64,000 nucleotides of DNA from Deinococcus aetherius (GTDB lineage: Bacteria > Deinococcota > Deinococci > Deinococcales > Deinococcaceae): NCBI RefSeq assembly GCF_025997855.1, contig NZ_AP026563.1:234001-298000 (forward strand). The letters run 5' to 3'. Under the pieces are notes generated by a model that saw nothing but the letters and a program-made list of their open reading frames with translations, was not told where the DNA came from and did no database searches. How positions within the stretch are numbered: position 1 is the first letter of the stretch; each line of letters opens with the position of its first letter. A program made the position numbers and the translations under genes. Below, piece by piece: positions 9,771-18,773 of the stretch.

Positions 9771-10795
9771 TTGAGGGAGTAGGGTGGGGTATGCGAGGGC
9801 GAGCGTACAGCGTGGATTTGCGAGAGCGGATCGTGCGTGCCGTGCAGCAAGGGATGAGCCAACAGCAGGCGGCGAGGCAGTTCACGTTGAGTGTGGCGAG
9901 TGTGGAGCGGTACGTGCGGCTGGAGCGGGAGGGCCGAGGGTTGTACCCTCGGCCCCGTCCGGGACGGACGGTGACCGTGATTCCGCCCCAGGAGCACGAG
10001 GCGCTGCGAGCTCAACTGCACCACCACCCAGACCTGACGTTGGCCGAACATGCGGCGTTGTGGCGTGAGGGCCACCCGGCAGCGTCGGCCAGCACGCTGG
10101 TCCGACGCTTCAAGGCGTTGCAACTGACGAGAAAAAAAGACGCTGGCCGCCGTTGAGCGGGATGAGGCGTGGCGGGCTCAGTTCGTCGCTGATCTGGCCG
10201 AGGTCGCCCCTGCCGACTTGCTGTATCTGGACGAGAGTGGCTTCCAGACCGACATGACGCGCACTCATGCGCGTTGCCCCCGAGGGCAACGCGCCATCGA
10301 CACTGTTCCCCGGAACCGGGGGAAGAACCTCACGCTGCTCTGTGCGTTGACGCTCGCGGGTCCCACGGCCCCGCTGGTGGTCGAAGGCGGGGTGAACGGC
10401 AACGTGTTCGTCACGTACGTCCGAGAGGTGCTGGTCCCAGTGCTGCGCTCTGGGCAGGTGGTCGTGCTGGACAACTTGGGAGCCCATCTGGACCCTCGGG
10501 TTCGTGAGCTGGTCGAGGCTACCGGCGCCCTGCTGGTCCACCTGCCGCCCTACTCGCCCGACCTGAACCCGATTGAACTGATGTTCTCCAAGCTCAACGC
10601 CGCCATGCGTGCTCTTGCGGCAAGAACCCGTGAGGGCGTGCTCGACGCCTTGCGCCGAGCGCTTGACACCGTGACCTCCTCCGACGCTCACGGCTGGTTT
10701 CAACACGTCCTCGCCCTTCAACTCTTCCGGTGACCGCGGTGAGCGCCCCCTGCCCGTGGATGGCCGTGAGAAGGAAGCGGTGACCACTCCCTTTA
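9771..10795 (+). mobile_element. IS630-family insertion sequence, ends uncertain
   Basis: A two-frame IS630 transposase lies here. Candidate ends are the weak inverted similarity TTGAGGGAGTAGGGTG near 9771 and CTAAAGGGAGTGG (complement) near 10795, but the match is poor and I see no clear TA duplication. Boundaries are approximate. It lies directly next to the IS5-family element. Confidence 0.5.
9791..10733 (+). CDS. IS630-family transposase in two frames
   Basis: The first frame (9791-10156) gives an HTH region: MRGRAYSVDLRERIVRAVQQ, then SQQQAARQFTLSVASVERYV. The second (about 10140-10733) has the DDE core: LYLDESGFQTD, VVLDNLGAH and LPPYSPDLNPIELMFSKLN. Two Asp residues and the Glu of the NPIE motif are typical of IS630/Tc1-mariner. 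The frames join at a run of seven A's (10132-10138), a likely slippage site. The fused product would be about 313 residues. The motifs look intact, so activity is plausible. Confidence 0.8.
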
Positions 10796-10843
10796 GACAA
10801 GAACCTTCGGGCGGCGCTCTGGATTGGGGGACCTGACGTCGGC

Positions 10844-10872
10844 TTGCCTTTTTGCCGCCGGGCAGGCACGAT
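10844..10872 (+). promoter_or_regulatory. Leaderless promoter of the HU gene
   Basis: TTGCCT (10844-10849), a 17-nt spacer and CACGAT (10867-10872), with the ATG at 10880 only 7 nt downstream. This geometry supports the 10880 start over the upstream in-frame ATG at 10871. Confidence 0.55.
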
Positions 10873-10879
10873 GCGCAGC

Positions 10880-11320
10880 ATGACCAAAAAGTCGACGAAG
10901 GCCCCGGCCAAGAAGCCTGCCGCTGCCAAGGCTCCCAAGCGGGAGGCGGCCAAGGCCGAGCAGCCCGCACCCGCCGTCGAGGAGAGCGCGGGCGAGGCCG
11001 CCGGTGGGCGCGGCGGCAAGGTCGCCAAGACGCAACTCGTCGAGCAGGTGGCCCAGCAGAGCGGCCTGACCAAGAAGCAGGCTGGCCAGGCCGTGGACGC
11101 CGCGATGGAAGCCATCGTGGAGGCGATCAGGCAGGGGCAGAGCGTGGGATTGCCCGGGCTGGGCACCTTGAGCGTCAAGGCGACCGCTGCCCGCACCGGC
11201 GTCCGCCCCGGGACCACCGAGCGCATCCAAATTTCCGCCGGCAAAAAGGTCGCTTTCAAGGTCGCTAACACCTTGAAGGGGGCGCTGGGCGGCACGGGCG
11301 ACGCGCCGGCCAGCGAGTAA
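10880..11320 (+). CDS. hup: HU-family DNA-binding protein with basic N-terminal tail
   Basis: 146 residues. About 50 residues of Lys/Ala/Pro-rich tail ([20 protein letters not shown] and onward) precede a complete HU fold. The fold starts [30 protein letters not shown], with the arm [28 protein letters not shown] and the ending [14 protein letters not shown] bends and compacts DNA in the nucleoid; a histone-H1-like tail is characteristic of Deinococcus HU. The start is set by the leaderless promoter. A hairpin terminator follows the stop. It may assist replication of the plasmid or nucleoid packaging. Confidence 0.9.
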   Translation: MTKKSTKAPAKKPAAAKAPKREAAKAEQPAPAVEESAGEAAGGRGGKVAKTQLVEQVAQQSGLTKKQAGQAVDAAMEAIVEAIRQGQSVGLPGLGTLSVKATAARTGVRPGTTERIQISAGKKVAFKVANTLKGALGGTGDAPASE

Positions 11321-11335
11321 GCCTCGTTTCACTTC

Positions 11336-11360
11336 AGCGCCCTGGAAGGGGCGCTTCTTG
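11336..11360 (+). terminator. Hairpin terminator after HU
   Basis: AGCGCCC (11336-11342), a TGGAAG loop and GGGCGCT (11349-11355), followed by a short T-rich stretch. The stem is perfect but the T tract is weak. Confidence 0.6.
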
Positions 11361-11434
11361 CTGCCACAGGTGCAGCATTCAACGGCCTGAGCCACACTCG
11401 ACCCTCGGTCTAGGCGTTTTACACTGGAGGCTCC

Positions 11435-11893
<459 letters not shown>

Positions 11894-11920
<27 letters not shown>

Positions 11921-13564
11921 CCGGGGCACGAATCGCGGTCCATGCGGTGTCGTGACGGGCACCAGCACGCCCTTGCCCCGCTGGAGCGGCCCCCGCACCG
12001 CCGCCTTCCCTACACAAGCCACCGTCGCCTCCGCACCTCCCGGGTGTGCGCAGCCGACGAAGCCCGGCCAGGCGGAAGGCGCGGCGAACACGCACGAGAA
12101 GCAGCGGTCGCCCGCCGTCCGCGCCGCCCGGGTCGCCAATTGCCCGCGCAGCAGGGTCAGCGCGTCCAGCCCCTCCCGGCCCTGCACCCCGACCAGCAGC
12201 GGGTCGAAGACCTCGGTGTCCGCCAGCAGGAGGGGAAGGGTGGCGATCAAGCGCTCGGCCCGGTCCTCCCGATACGCGAAGCGCAACACGTCCCGTGCCA
12301 CGGTGGCTCGCAGGGTCGGCCAGTCGGTCCGCTGAGGGGCACGTCGCGCGATCCGCAGCGCCGCCCCGCGGGTCGTGACCTCCGCGAGTTGCTGGCGGAC
12401 GTCCTCGTCCAAGGTCTGGGCGGCCAGGAAGGCGACGCCCACCCCCGCGTACGCCTGGCCCCGCAAGCGAATGGGGACCTCGGACCACACGCCCAGAAAC
12501 TCGAACTCGAAGGTGAACGACGTCAAGTGCCCCGGCGCCTTGGGCAGTCGAGAGGAGGGTGGAACTCGCGGGCGCGAACTGTCCGGACGTGCGGCACGGC
12601 CCCACCGTTTGGCCCTGACCCGTTCTGGAGGAGAGGGGACTGGGGTGGGCGGGTCTTTTTGCACGGGCGCGGCAACGGTGGCCTGCCTCCTCGCCTCACG
12701 TAGGGCGCTCAGCGTGGGAGCCTCCACCGGGCCGAGCAGGTCGAGCACCGCCTCCCCCCACCCAGGCCGGATGACGGCCGCGCCCGCCCACCAGTGCCCC
12801 TCGGTCAGCGCCCGGGTGGGATCGCCCACTGTTCCCGGGGGCACGACCCGCACGGCAAAGTGCACCTCGCAGCCCGCCGCACGCAGGTGGCGCAGGGTCT
12901 CGGTTTGCGTGACCGTTAGGGTGAGGGGGGCACCCGAGTCGGCCTCCGCCCGGCTGCGGCGCTTGACCTCCAGCACGACCGGAGAGCCGTCGCCCTGCAT
13001 GAGGACGTCCACGTTCGTGAACGCGCCAGGCTCGGCGGCGGCCAAGTGCTCGATGTGATACGCCTCGACGAGCGCGGCCAGCAGGTCCGCCTCGGGAACC
13101 GTGCGCCAGCGCGAGAGGTCCGCGAGCAGCGGACCACCTCGGAGGGGCACCCGGAGGGCCGGGCGCGGCGCACCCGGAACCAGGCAGGACTGCCCCCGGA
13201 CCGTCGTGACCTGTATCGGCCACGTGGTGTAGGTCAGGGCCTGGTCGTCCACGCTCCACTGAACGAGGGTGACCCCGTGCAGTCCCTGGCTGATCCGGGC
13301 AAGGAGGCGGGCGTCGGCCGGGGGAAGGTTGTGTGGAGAGGTGGGGGCGAAGGCGAGCCAGGTCCAGTCGCGCGGTTGGGTGAGGACCTGCACGAGCGGG
13401 TCCTGTCGCCGGGCGCGGCGCCGCAGCGCCCACAGCCCGAAGCCCGCCACGTGATGCCCCTCGGCACACAGGGCCTTCCGCACGGCCGTTTCGGTGACCA
13501 GCGCGTCGAGGTGGGCGCGGTCGGGGGACGCCAGCGCCAGGAGGGCCGCGACGGGGCCGTTCAT
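11894..13564 (-). CDS. Putative PD-(D/E)XK nuclease-domain protein
   Basis: 556 residues. I do not recognise the whole protein. In the middle (about residues 180-215) FTNVDVLMQGDGSPVVLEVKRRS reads as a PD-(D/E)XK-type active site: D, then E-x-K. It is followed by TQTETLRHLRAAGCEVHFAVRVV, like the helix and strand after such sites. A Pro-rich linker (about 300-345) separates a C-terminal part with Cys residues (CFSCVF … GFVGCAHPGG … VACVGKA), perhaps metal-binding. Nuclease function is an inference from the motif. It converges on and overlaps rnhA. Confidence 0.6.
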
Positions 13565-13642
13565 TCCTGCATGATGACGGACGAGGCGTCGCAGCGGTCT
13601 GACAGTTGAGGCCTCCGTGTGACCATCGTGGCTCGCTCCACA

Positions 13643-13846
13643 TCACAGGGGACGGCCCTGGGGAGCGGGAGGAGCGGCCCTCGGCCCCTCCGCTCCTTCA
13701 CCAGGCGCCTGCGGTCCTATCATGGTGCTGAGCATCCACTTCCCACCCGCCGTCTCCATCCACCACGCGTGCTGCGCCTCGGTCAGCACGGCGAGTTTCC
13801 TCACCACCCCGTGCCGCCCCTGGTGAAACGCCCAGAACGGACGCAC
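13643..13846 (-). CDS. Possible small protein of 67 residues
   Basis: MRPFWAFHQGRHGVVRKLAV followed by LTEAQHAWWMETAGGKWMLSTMIG looks like a folded short protein, and the tail is Pro/Ala-rich. It lies between the nuclease-like gene and the CoiA-like remnant on the same strand. No family is recognised, and there is no strong ribosome binding site. It may be a genuine small gene or a remnant. Confidence 0.35.
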   Translation of the reverse strand: MRPFWAFHQGRHGVVRKLAVLTEAQHAWWMETAGGKWMLSTMIGPQAPGEGAEGPRAAPPAPQGRPL

Positions 13847-13865
13847 GGGTTCTCCCGGCTAGCGA

Positions 13866-14487
13866 TCAGCGAGCTGCCGCCAGGCGTGCTCGTCCGTTCT
13901 GAATGCGCGCCTGGCGCGTTCGTCCACACCCAGGACAGGTGTAGACCCGGGGCTTCTCTCTCGGCCACTCCGTGAACGTCCGGTGTTCACCGCCCCAGGC
14001 CGGACCGAGCAGGCCGTGTACCCAGGCGGCAAGGCAGGCAGTCGTGCCGGGCAACATGACCGCGAGGTCCGGCGAATTCGGCGGGCAGAGCCACACGACC
14101 ACCAGCAACCCGGTGTTGCCTGCGCAGCGAAAACAGCCGATGGTCTCCGAGAGCACCGTGACCTGCACCGGCCGTACGGGCGACAGGAAGAGGTCGAGGT
14201 GTCCGCCCAACGTAGCCTCCACGGTGGCCTCCAGGCTTAAGCCCAGTGCGGGCACCTGGTGCTGCTCGGTCACGTACAGGGCCGGGGTCTCCCGCTGCCA
14301 GGGTTGCGCGCCGCGCAGGGCACGTTCGTGGGTGCGCGTGAACCACACGCCGTGCACATCGCTCGCTCGGTACCGCGCCTGTCGGGTGTGCAGAGCTTCC
14401 AGGGTGATGCCGCTGCGCTGCACCTCGAAGTACACCCTCTGAGCCCCACGCGTGCAGAGCACGTCCGCCCGCCACGATTCGCCGCCG
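13866..14487 (-). pseudogene. CoiA-like competence/nuclease family protein, 5' truncated
   Basis: The recognisable part begins at ESWRADVLC and continues with RVYFEVQRSGITLEALHTRQ and ARYRASDVHGVWFTR. This matches the CoiA core (RaDV … E-x-Q-S … Y … W). Further on a Cys pair (IGCFRCAGN) and a C-terminal zinc-ribbon-like CPGCGRT are seen. Upstream of about 14487 the frame stays open to 14726 but the sequence there fits an SRAP gene on the opposite strand. The CoiA-like gene has therefore lost its N-terminal region at a rearrangement junction. CoiA proteins take part in handling incoming DNA during transformation; this copy is probably not functional. Confidence 0.55.
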
Positions 14488-14702
14488 GGCTGTGGGAAGT
14501 CACCGTCACGCCGGACGGCCCGCTCGAGAGCGTGACCGTCGTGAATCGCGATCCGGTGCCAGGCTTGGAGGTGCACGACCGCATGCCGGCCCTGCTGTTG
14601 TCTCAGGACCTCGACGCCTGGCTGCGGGGCACCCCGCAGGAGGCCCTGGAGGCGGCGATGATCAGTTGGCCTTCCGGGCTCCTCGTGCACACCACTGCGT
14701 AG
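14475..14702 (+). pseudogene. C-terminal fragment of an SRAP (YedK/HMCES-like) protein
   Basis: On the plus strand RFAAGLWEVTVTPDGPLESV, then GLEVHDRMPALLLSQDLDAW and LRGTPQEALEAAM, match the second half of SRAP domain proteins. In that family FAGLWE, the invariant HDRMP and W-L are hallmarks. SRAP proteins cross-link to abasic sites in single-stranded DNA. The N-terminal half, including the active Cys2, is missing: upstream of about 14475 the DNA belongs to a CoiA-like gene on the other strand. The natural stop at 14702 is kept. It is a remnant created by a rearrangement. Confidence 0.65.
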
Positions 14703-14726
14703 CGTGGTGCCTGGGCTTGACCCCAA

Positions 14727-15078
14727 CGCGTCGGTCCAGCAGCTTCAACCGTTCATGCCGGGCTTCCACACCTCAATCAGGACTCGTTTGCTGGGGAGAG
14801 CCATGAGCGTGAGGGCACAAGCGGGGGGCAGGGGTGCGTCTACGTGGCCGCGTGCCCCTGCCCGTCCAATGGCCGCCCGAGTCCCGGCTTCCCGGCGGCT
14901 GAGCCCCATGCGTGGGCCACGTCTCCCGGCGGCCTCGGACTCTGGTGCCTCAGCCTGCGCCGGGACAGCGGGGGACGTCAACACGCCCGGCGGCAGACTC
15001 CACTGCACCACGGTCGAGGGTGGTCCCCGGACGTTTCCGGCCACCGGGACGGCTGGGTCGACGTCTGACCAGTTTTTC
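14727..15078. other. Gap without a recognised gene
   Basis: About 350 nt between the SRAP remnant and the metallopeptidase gene. Short open frames exist on both strands but none looks like a protein family. The last part becomes AT-rich and holds the promoter/operator of the metallopeptidase gene. Confidence 0.5.
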
Positions 15079-15096
15079 CAATAAGATCAATTATTG
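15079..15096. promoter_or_regulatory. Palindromic AT-rich site before the metallopeptidase gene
   Basis: CAATAA-GATCAA-TTATTG, with perfect 6-nt arms, sits 9 nt before the ATG at 15106, inside an AT-rich stretch unlike the surrounding DNA. The position suggests an operator overlapping the promoter (TGTAAAAT follows). Confidence 0.45.
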
Positions 15097-15105
15097 TAAA
15101 ATCTC

Positions 15106-15765
15106 ATGGTGGTTTCAACCCTCCACCCCCACTTCGGGGATCACCCCGTCACGGATCGGCTGCGCGACCTTGCCCGTCGGGTTCGCCAGGCAGAGACGCC
15201 CGAACGAGCGGCCACCCTGGCTGCCGAACTCCTCGACCTGGTGGAAGCGATCACCCTCATGCACCACGAGGCGGGCCATGCCGCCGCGTACTACGCCCTG
15301 ACCCCGGCCTCGCAGATCCGCCTCGTCCGGGTGACCTTCGACTCCCAGGAGATCCGAGGGCCCGGCTTCGACCATTTTGCGGCCGTGGTGCGCGACCTCC
15401 CCGACACCTGGCCCGGGAACGCGCACGAGGCCCTCCTCGAACTCGCCTGCCTCCTCGCCGGGCCGCTCCATACCCCCGAGTACGAGGGCCGGTACGGCCA
15501 GGCGCACATACGCCAAGACGTGGCCTTGCAGGGCACGGACGCCCTGCGGGTCGGGGAACTGCTGGAGGCGTTCGAGGAGGACGGCCTTGATCCCGAGGAG
15601 CGACGGCGTGAGGCCGAGCGGCTGGCGACCGACCCGGCCCTGATTCCCCCCGTCCGCGAACTGGCGCGGGTCCTGTTCGACGCCTGGGACGCCGGTCAGC
15701 GCGACGTGCCGGGGGATGTCCTGGACACCGTCCTCGCCCGTCACCTCCACAGGCCGCGGGAGTGA
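15106..15765 (+). CDS. HEXXH zinc-metallopeptidase-like protein (M41-like)
   Basis: 219 residues. The motif LMHHEAGHAAAYYALTP (about residues 52-68) is a zinc-binding HEAGH site as in FtsH-type M41 peptidases. Further on, RYGQAHIRQDVALQGTDALRVGE could supply the third ligand and resembles the GA-x-x-D-x-x-A region of that family. There is no AAA domain, so it is a stand-alone peptidase domain. The start codon overlaps an AT-rich promoter with a palindrome. Its stop overlaps the GTG of the recombinase gene (GTGA), so the two are translated together. A proteolytic switch acting on the recombinase or a repressor is conceivable. Confidence 0.65.
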   Translation: MVVSTLHPHFGDHPVTDRLRDLARRVRQAETPERAATLAAELLDLVEAITLMHHEAGHAAAYYALTPASQIRLVRVTFDSQEIRGPGFDHFAAVVRDLPDTWPGNAHEALLELACLLAGPLHTPEYEGRYGQAHIRQDVALQGTDALRVGELLEAFEEDGLDPEERRREAERLATDPALIPPVRELARVLFDAWDAGQRDVPGDVLDTVLARHLHRPRE

Positions 15766-16790
15766 CGGACCTGTCCCTCGACCTGGTGCGCCGGGACCTG
15801 CACGACCGCGCCCGGGCGTGGGTAACACTCCACCCCGACGAGCGGCGCCGCCGCGCCGTCCAGGCCTGCGCCGAAAAGGACGCCGAGGCGCTCTGGTCCC
15901 TGGTCGAGGCCTACCTCACCCAGCACGCGCAGTCGGGCGTCCTGATCAGCCGCCACACCCTGCTCAGTTACCGCACCGGGGTCCGGCAGCTCGTCGACCA
16001 CATGACGAACCGGGCCTGGAAGGTGCTCGGTCCCGAGCGTGAGGACGCCCAGGGGTGGGTGGGCGACCTGATCGCTTCCGGCAAGTCGATCAGTACCGTG
16101 CAGGCCCGCGTGGCGGCCGGGATCACCCTGTACAAGGCCCTGCGTTGGGCGGGCGCCACAAAGGCTGTTCCCTTCGAGGACGTGCGCCTCCCCCGTGACC
16201 GCCGTCACCCCCTCGAGAAGAATGCGCCGTACAGCGAGAGCCTCGTCGCCGGGGTGCTGACCCGCGCCCGGGACGCCTACGGGGAGGCAGATACACCAGC
16301 AAAGCGCTCTCGGCAACTGGAGGTGTGGGCCCTGCTGCTGGTGCTCACCCACTCGGGACTGCGCATCGACGAGGCCCTGAGCCTGCGCTGGCCGGACGTG
16401 GACGCCGGGGACGACGAGCCGCACCTCGTCGTGCAGTCGGGCAAGGGCCGCAAGAGCCGCGTGGTCCCCATCAGCCCGCGCCTGGCGGATGCCCTGCACG
16501 CTTACCGGGGAGCGGCCCGGACCCGACGCCACCGCGAGGACTACATCTTTCCGTACCGCACCTGGCAGGGGGCGGCGTACCACGTGCGGCCGCTGTTCGC
16601 GCGGCGGGACGGGGGGAATGATTTCCGGGGCTTCCACGCCTTCCGCAAGTACATGGGGAGCCGGCTGTACGAGGCGCTGGGGGACTTCGTGGCGGTGGCG
16701 GAGGTGCTGGGCCACGCCAACGTGAACACGACGCGCGGGTACGTGCGGGTGGGCGTGAAGCGCGCCCGGCAAGCCATCCGGGAGTGGTGA
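15762..16790 (+). CDS. Tyrosine recombinase / integrase (XerC/D-like)
   Basis: 342 residues, GTG start overlapping the preceding stop. An N-terminal core-binding domain is followed by the catalytic domain. The active-site Arg is in HSGLRIDEALSLRW, the Lys in QSGKGRKSRVVPI, the His-x-x-Arg in FHAFRKYMGSRL, the His in VLGHANVNTTRGYV and the nucleophilic Tyr in RGYVRV. All six catalytic positions are present. It may resolve replicon dimers or integrate the element. No att or dif-like site was recognised next to it. Confidence 0.88.
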   Translation: MTDLSLDLVRRDLHDRARAWVTLHPDERRRRAVQACAEKDAEALWSLVEAYLTQHAQSGVLISRHTLLSYRTGVRQLVDHMTNRAWKVLGPEREDAQGWVGDLIASGKSISTVQARVAAGITLYKALRWAGATKAVPFEDVRLPRDRRHPLEKNAPYSESLVAGVLTRARDAYGEADTPAKRSRQLEVWALLLVLTHSGLRIDEALSLRWPDVDAGDDEPHLVVQSGKGRKSRVVPISPRLADALHAYRGAARTRRHREDYIFPYRTWQGAAYHVRPLFARRDGGNDFRGFHAFRKYMGSRLYEALGDFVAVAEVLGHANVNTTRGYVRVGVKRARQAIREW

Positions 16791-16923
16791 GGCTCACCAG
16801 GCAGGGCACAGCTACGTCCTCGCCCAGAGGCGTTTCCTGCACGAGGCTTCGGCACATCCGATCACCGCTGTTGGTGGACAGGCTGGAAAAGGGCAACCCC
16901 GCCGAGTGCGGCAAGGCCCGAGT

Positions 16924-16946
16924 CCAACCTGAGCCACAGGAACAAT
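16924..16946 (+). promoter_or_regulatory. CCAACCTG-type promoter (site 1), micro-ORF operon
   Basis: CCAACCTG at 16924, then a -10-like AACAAT at 16941-16946. The ATG at 16953 begins exactly 29 nt after the first C, implying a leaderless transcript. Confidence 0.6.
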
Positions 16947-16952
16947 GGTGGT

Positions 16953-17078
16953 ATGCCGTCACGTCTGCACTGTGTCCAGCACCCGGGTCATCTTCCCTGT
17001 CCTCCCCGCCTACCAGCAGGCGCTGGGCGCCAGACACTCATCCTCTGGTTCAACCTGTACACAAGCACCACGCCGTGA
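16953..17078 (+). CDS. Small leader protein of 41 residues
   Basis: The ATG lies exactly 29 nt after the CCAACC box, like several other start codons in the window. Its TGA overlaps the GTG of the next gene (GTGA), the coupling pattern used throughout this element. The peptide MPSRLHCVQHPGHLPCPPRL … LILWFNLYTSTTP has three Cys residues and no known family. The main evidence is positional: promoter spacing plus stop/start overlap. It could be a real microprotein or a leader that couples translation of 17075-17416. Confidence 0.5.
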   Translation: MPSRLHCVQHPGHLPCPPRLPAGAGRQTLILWFNLYTSTTP

Positions 17079-17416
17079 ACGACTTGCCCCTGCGCTCAGC
17101 ACAGGCCCGCGAGGAACTCACTAAAGCCCTGATGGGCGTGTTCGAGGTTGAGCGCGACCGCGCCCAACTCCTGATGCTGAGCCTCCTCACCGCCCTGGTC
17201 CTCCACCAACACGCCGGGGGGCCCCACGTCCATGTCCGCGAGAGCAGTTACTTCGTCGGCGCGCTCCCCCTGCTGCCGGAGATTCGGGAACTCGCGTCCC
17301 TGCGGTTCAAGTACCAGCAGTTGTACGCCCAGCAGCCCGCTCAGGCGCACCTGCTCATTCAACGGGCCCTGCTCGCCCGCTTGGTCCCTCACGCGGCGCG
17401 TGGTGGAGCAGCATGA
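17075..17416 (+). CDS. Hypothetical helical protein
   Basis: 113 residues from GTG 17075. Upstream in-frame sequence lacks protein character. The predicted protein is mostly helical (REELTKALMGVFEVERDRAQ, LLMLSLLTALVLHQHAGG, LRFKYQQLYAQQPAQAHLLI). No family is recognised. It overlaps the micro-ORF upstream (GTGA) and the HTH gene downstream (ATGA), so all three form one operon driven by the CCAACCTG promoter at 16924. Confidence 0.65.
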   Translation: MNDLPLRSAQAREELTKALMGVFEVERDRAQLLMLSLLTALVLHQHAGGPHVHVRESSYFVGALPLLPEIRELASLRFKYQQLYAQQPAQAHLLIQRALLARLVPHAARGGAA

Positions 17417-17844
17417 ACGTCCTCTCCCCTCTCCACAGCCTGCAGGTGCTCGACCTCCTGGGGCAAGGCCCGTCCACCACCGGCGACATCGCGGCCCTCA
17501 TCGGCCTCCCGCGTGCGGACGCCCACACCCTTCTCAGGACTCTTCAGGACGCTGGCTTGGCTTGCAAGGCCGCCGACCGCGCGGGAACTCTCCGCCTCCA
17601 TCATCTGACCACTCTGGAAACCGAGCCCGCCGAGGTGACCCAGGAGCGGGTCCTCGCCGAGGTCCAGCGGCAGCGCACCGTGGCGGCACTCGTCACCACG
17701 ACCGGTTTTCCACGCTCGGTCGTCACGGACGTGCTCACCCGTGCGCTCTGGCGAGGTGAGGTGAGCTGCCGCTGCATCGGGAGCCTGGGGGTGTTCACCC
17801 GAAGTGGAGCCTGGCAGCCGAGCGTTTCCGGTCAACTTGGATGA
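17413..17844 (+). CDS. Winged helix-turn-helix protein, probable regulator
   Basis: 143 residues. The first 65 form a winged helix: LHSLQVLDLLGQGPSTTGDI, then AALIGLPRADAHTLLRTLQDAGLACKA, like MarR/IclR-type DNA-binding domains. The second half (RTVAALVTTTGFPRSVVTDVLTRALWRGEV) looks like another winged helix. A tandem-wHTH protein of this type could be a transcriptional regulator or a partition/replication accessory protein. It overlaps the preceding gene by 4 nt. No effector domain is seen. Confidence 0.65.
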   Translation: MNVLSPLHSLQVLDLLGQGPSTTGDIAALIGLPRADAHTLLRTLQDAGLACKAADRAGTLRLHHLTTLETEPAEVTQERVLAEVQRQRTVAALVTTTGFPRSVVTDVLTRALWRGEVSCRCIGSLGVFTRSGAWQPSVSGQLG

Positions 17845-17967
17845 AGGGTGAACGGGAACGAAGGGGTGTGCGAGGGTCGGGACGTCCAGCCGCTCAAGCG
17901 AGAGCAGGGCCAGGAGCACGTGGCCGGCAACAACAGGGCCTCACGGCTGCCCGACACGCTGCAGCGT

Positions 17968-17990
17968 CCAACCTGGCCCGCCACCACACT
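17968..17990 (+). promoter_or_regulatory. CCAACCTG-type promoter (site 2), VirB9-like gene
   Basis: GCGT then CCAACCTG at 17968 and CACACT at 17985-17990. The expected transcript start near 17997 leaves a 15-nt leader with GGTGGAGG before the ATG at 18012. Confidence 0.65.
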
Positions 17991-18011
17991 TCAGGGTGGA
18001 GGACATCACCC

Positions 18012-18773
18012 ATGACCAGACGCCTCACCCTGCTCGCCCTCCTCGCCCTTGTCTCCACACCTGCCGTCGCCCTGAAGGACGTGAACGTCATCCTGACCCC
18101 GCAGCAGGCCCAACACTACACCCTGACGCTCGGTCCCGGCGCCCTCGGCACCCTCGTCTTCCCCGAGGCCGTCAAGGACGTCCTGGTCACGCGCGACGGG
18201 CTGGTCGACCGCAGAAAGGACGGCAACCGCGTGCTGCTCGCGGGCCTCGCCGGGTACGGCTCCACGCCCCTGCAGATCGTGACCGAAAGCGGAACCTACA
18301 TCTGGCGCCTCACCCTGTCCACCGACCACGCGGGCAGCATCGTGAACGTCACCGTCCAGGACCCCGAGGAGACGAGCCCGGCCCCGGCAACTCCACAGGT
18401 CAGCGCTCCCACCGTCAGCCTCCGTCCGGGTGCGGCCCTCGGCGCCGAGGAGATCCCGCGCTTCACCTTCACCGCCACCCGTGACGGGAACGTGCTCGTG
18501 GTCAACTACCGTGTGCAGGCCGGATCCCGGGCAGTCACTCTCAACGAACGGCAGTTGGCGATCAAGGGTCAGAACGGCGGCAATGTGCTCGTCAAGACGA
18601 ACCTCGGCACGCTCGTGGTCGCCCCCGGCACGACCCGCTACGGCACCGTAACCGCCAGCGCGGCCGACGCTGGGGCCAATCCCACGGTGCTGTGGCCGTA
18701 CCGCGTCGGCATCAACGAGTACACCAGCCGCACGATCCTCAACGTCACGCCCGGCCGCGATGCCCAGCGGTGA
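18012..18773 (+). CDS. Secreted VirB9-like protein (first copy)
   Basis: 253 residues. The signal peptide MTRRLTLLALLALVSTPAVA is followed by a beta-rich domain: YTLTLGPGALGTLVFPEAVKDVLVTRDGLVDRRKDGNRVLLAGL, then TPLQIVTESGTYIWRLTLS. This is the pattern of VirB9/TrbG N-terminal domains. The same word pattern occurs in 42645-43886 (TLTFPDKLADAFVTRNGLVERR…NRLI), so the two are paralogues. A second beta domain ends the protein (TFTATRDGNVLVVNYRVQAG). It probably works at the cell envelope, perhaps as an alternative or extra T4SS outer component. The next gene overlaps its end by 14 nt. Confidence 0.6.
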   Translation: MTRRLTLLALLALVSTPAVALKDVNVILTPQQAQHYTLTLGPGALGTLVFPEAVKDVLVTRDGLVDRRKDGNRVLLAGLAGYGSTPLQIVTESGTYIWRLTLSTDHAGSIVNVTVQDPEETSPAPATPQVSAPTVSLRPGAALGAEEIPRFTFTATRDGNVLVVNYRVQAGSRAVTLNERQLAIKGQNGGNVLVKTNLGTLVVAPGTTRYGTVTASAADAGANPTVLWPYRVGINEYTSRTILNVTPGRDAQR

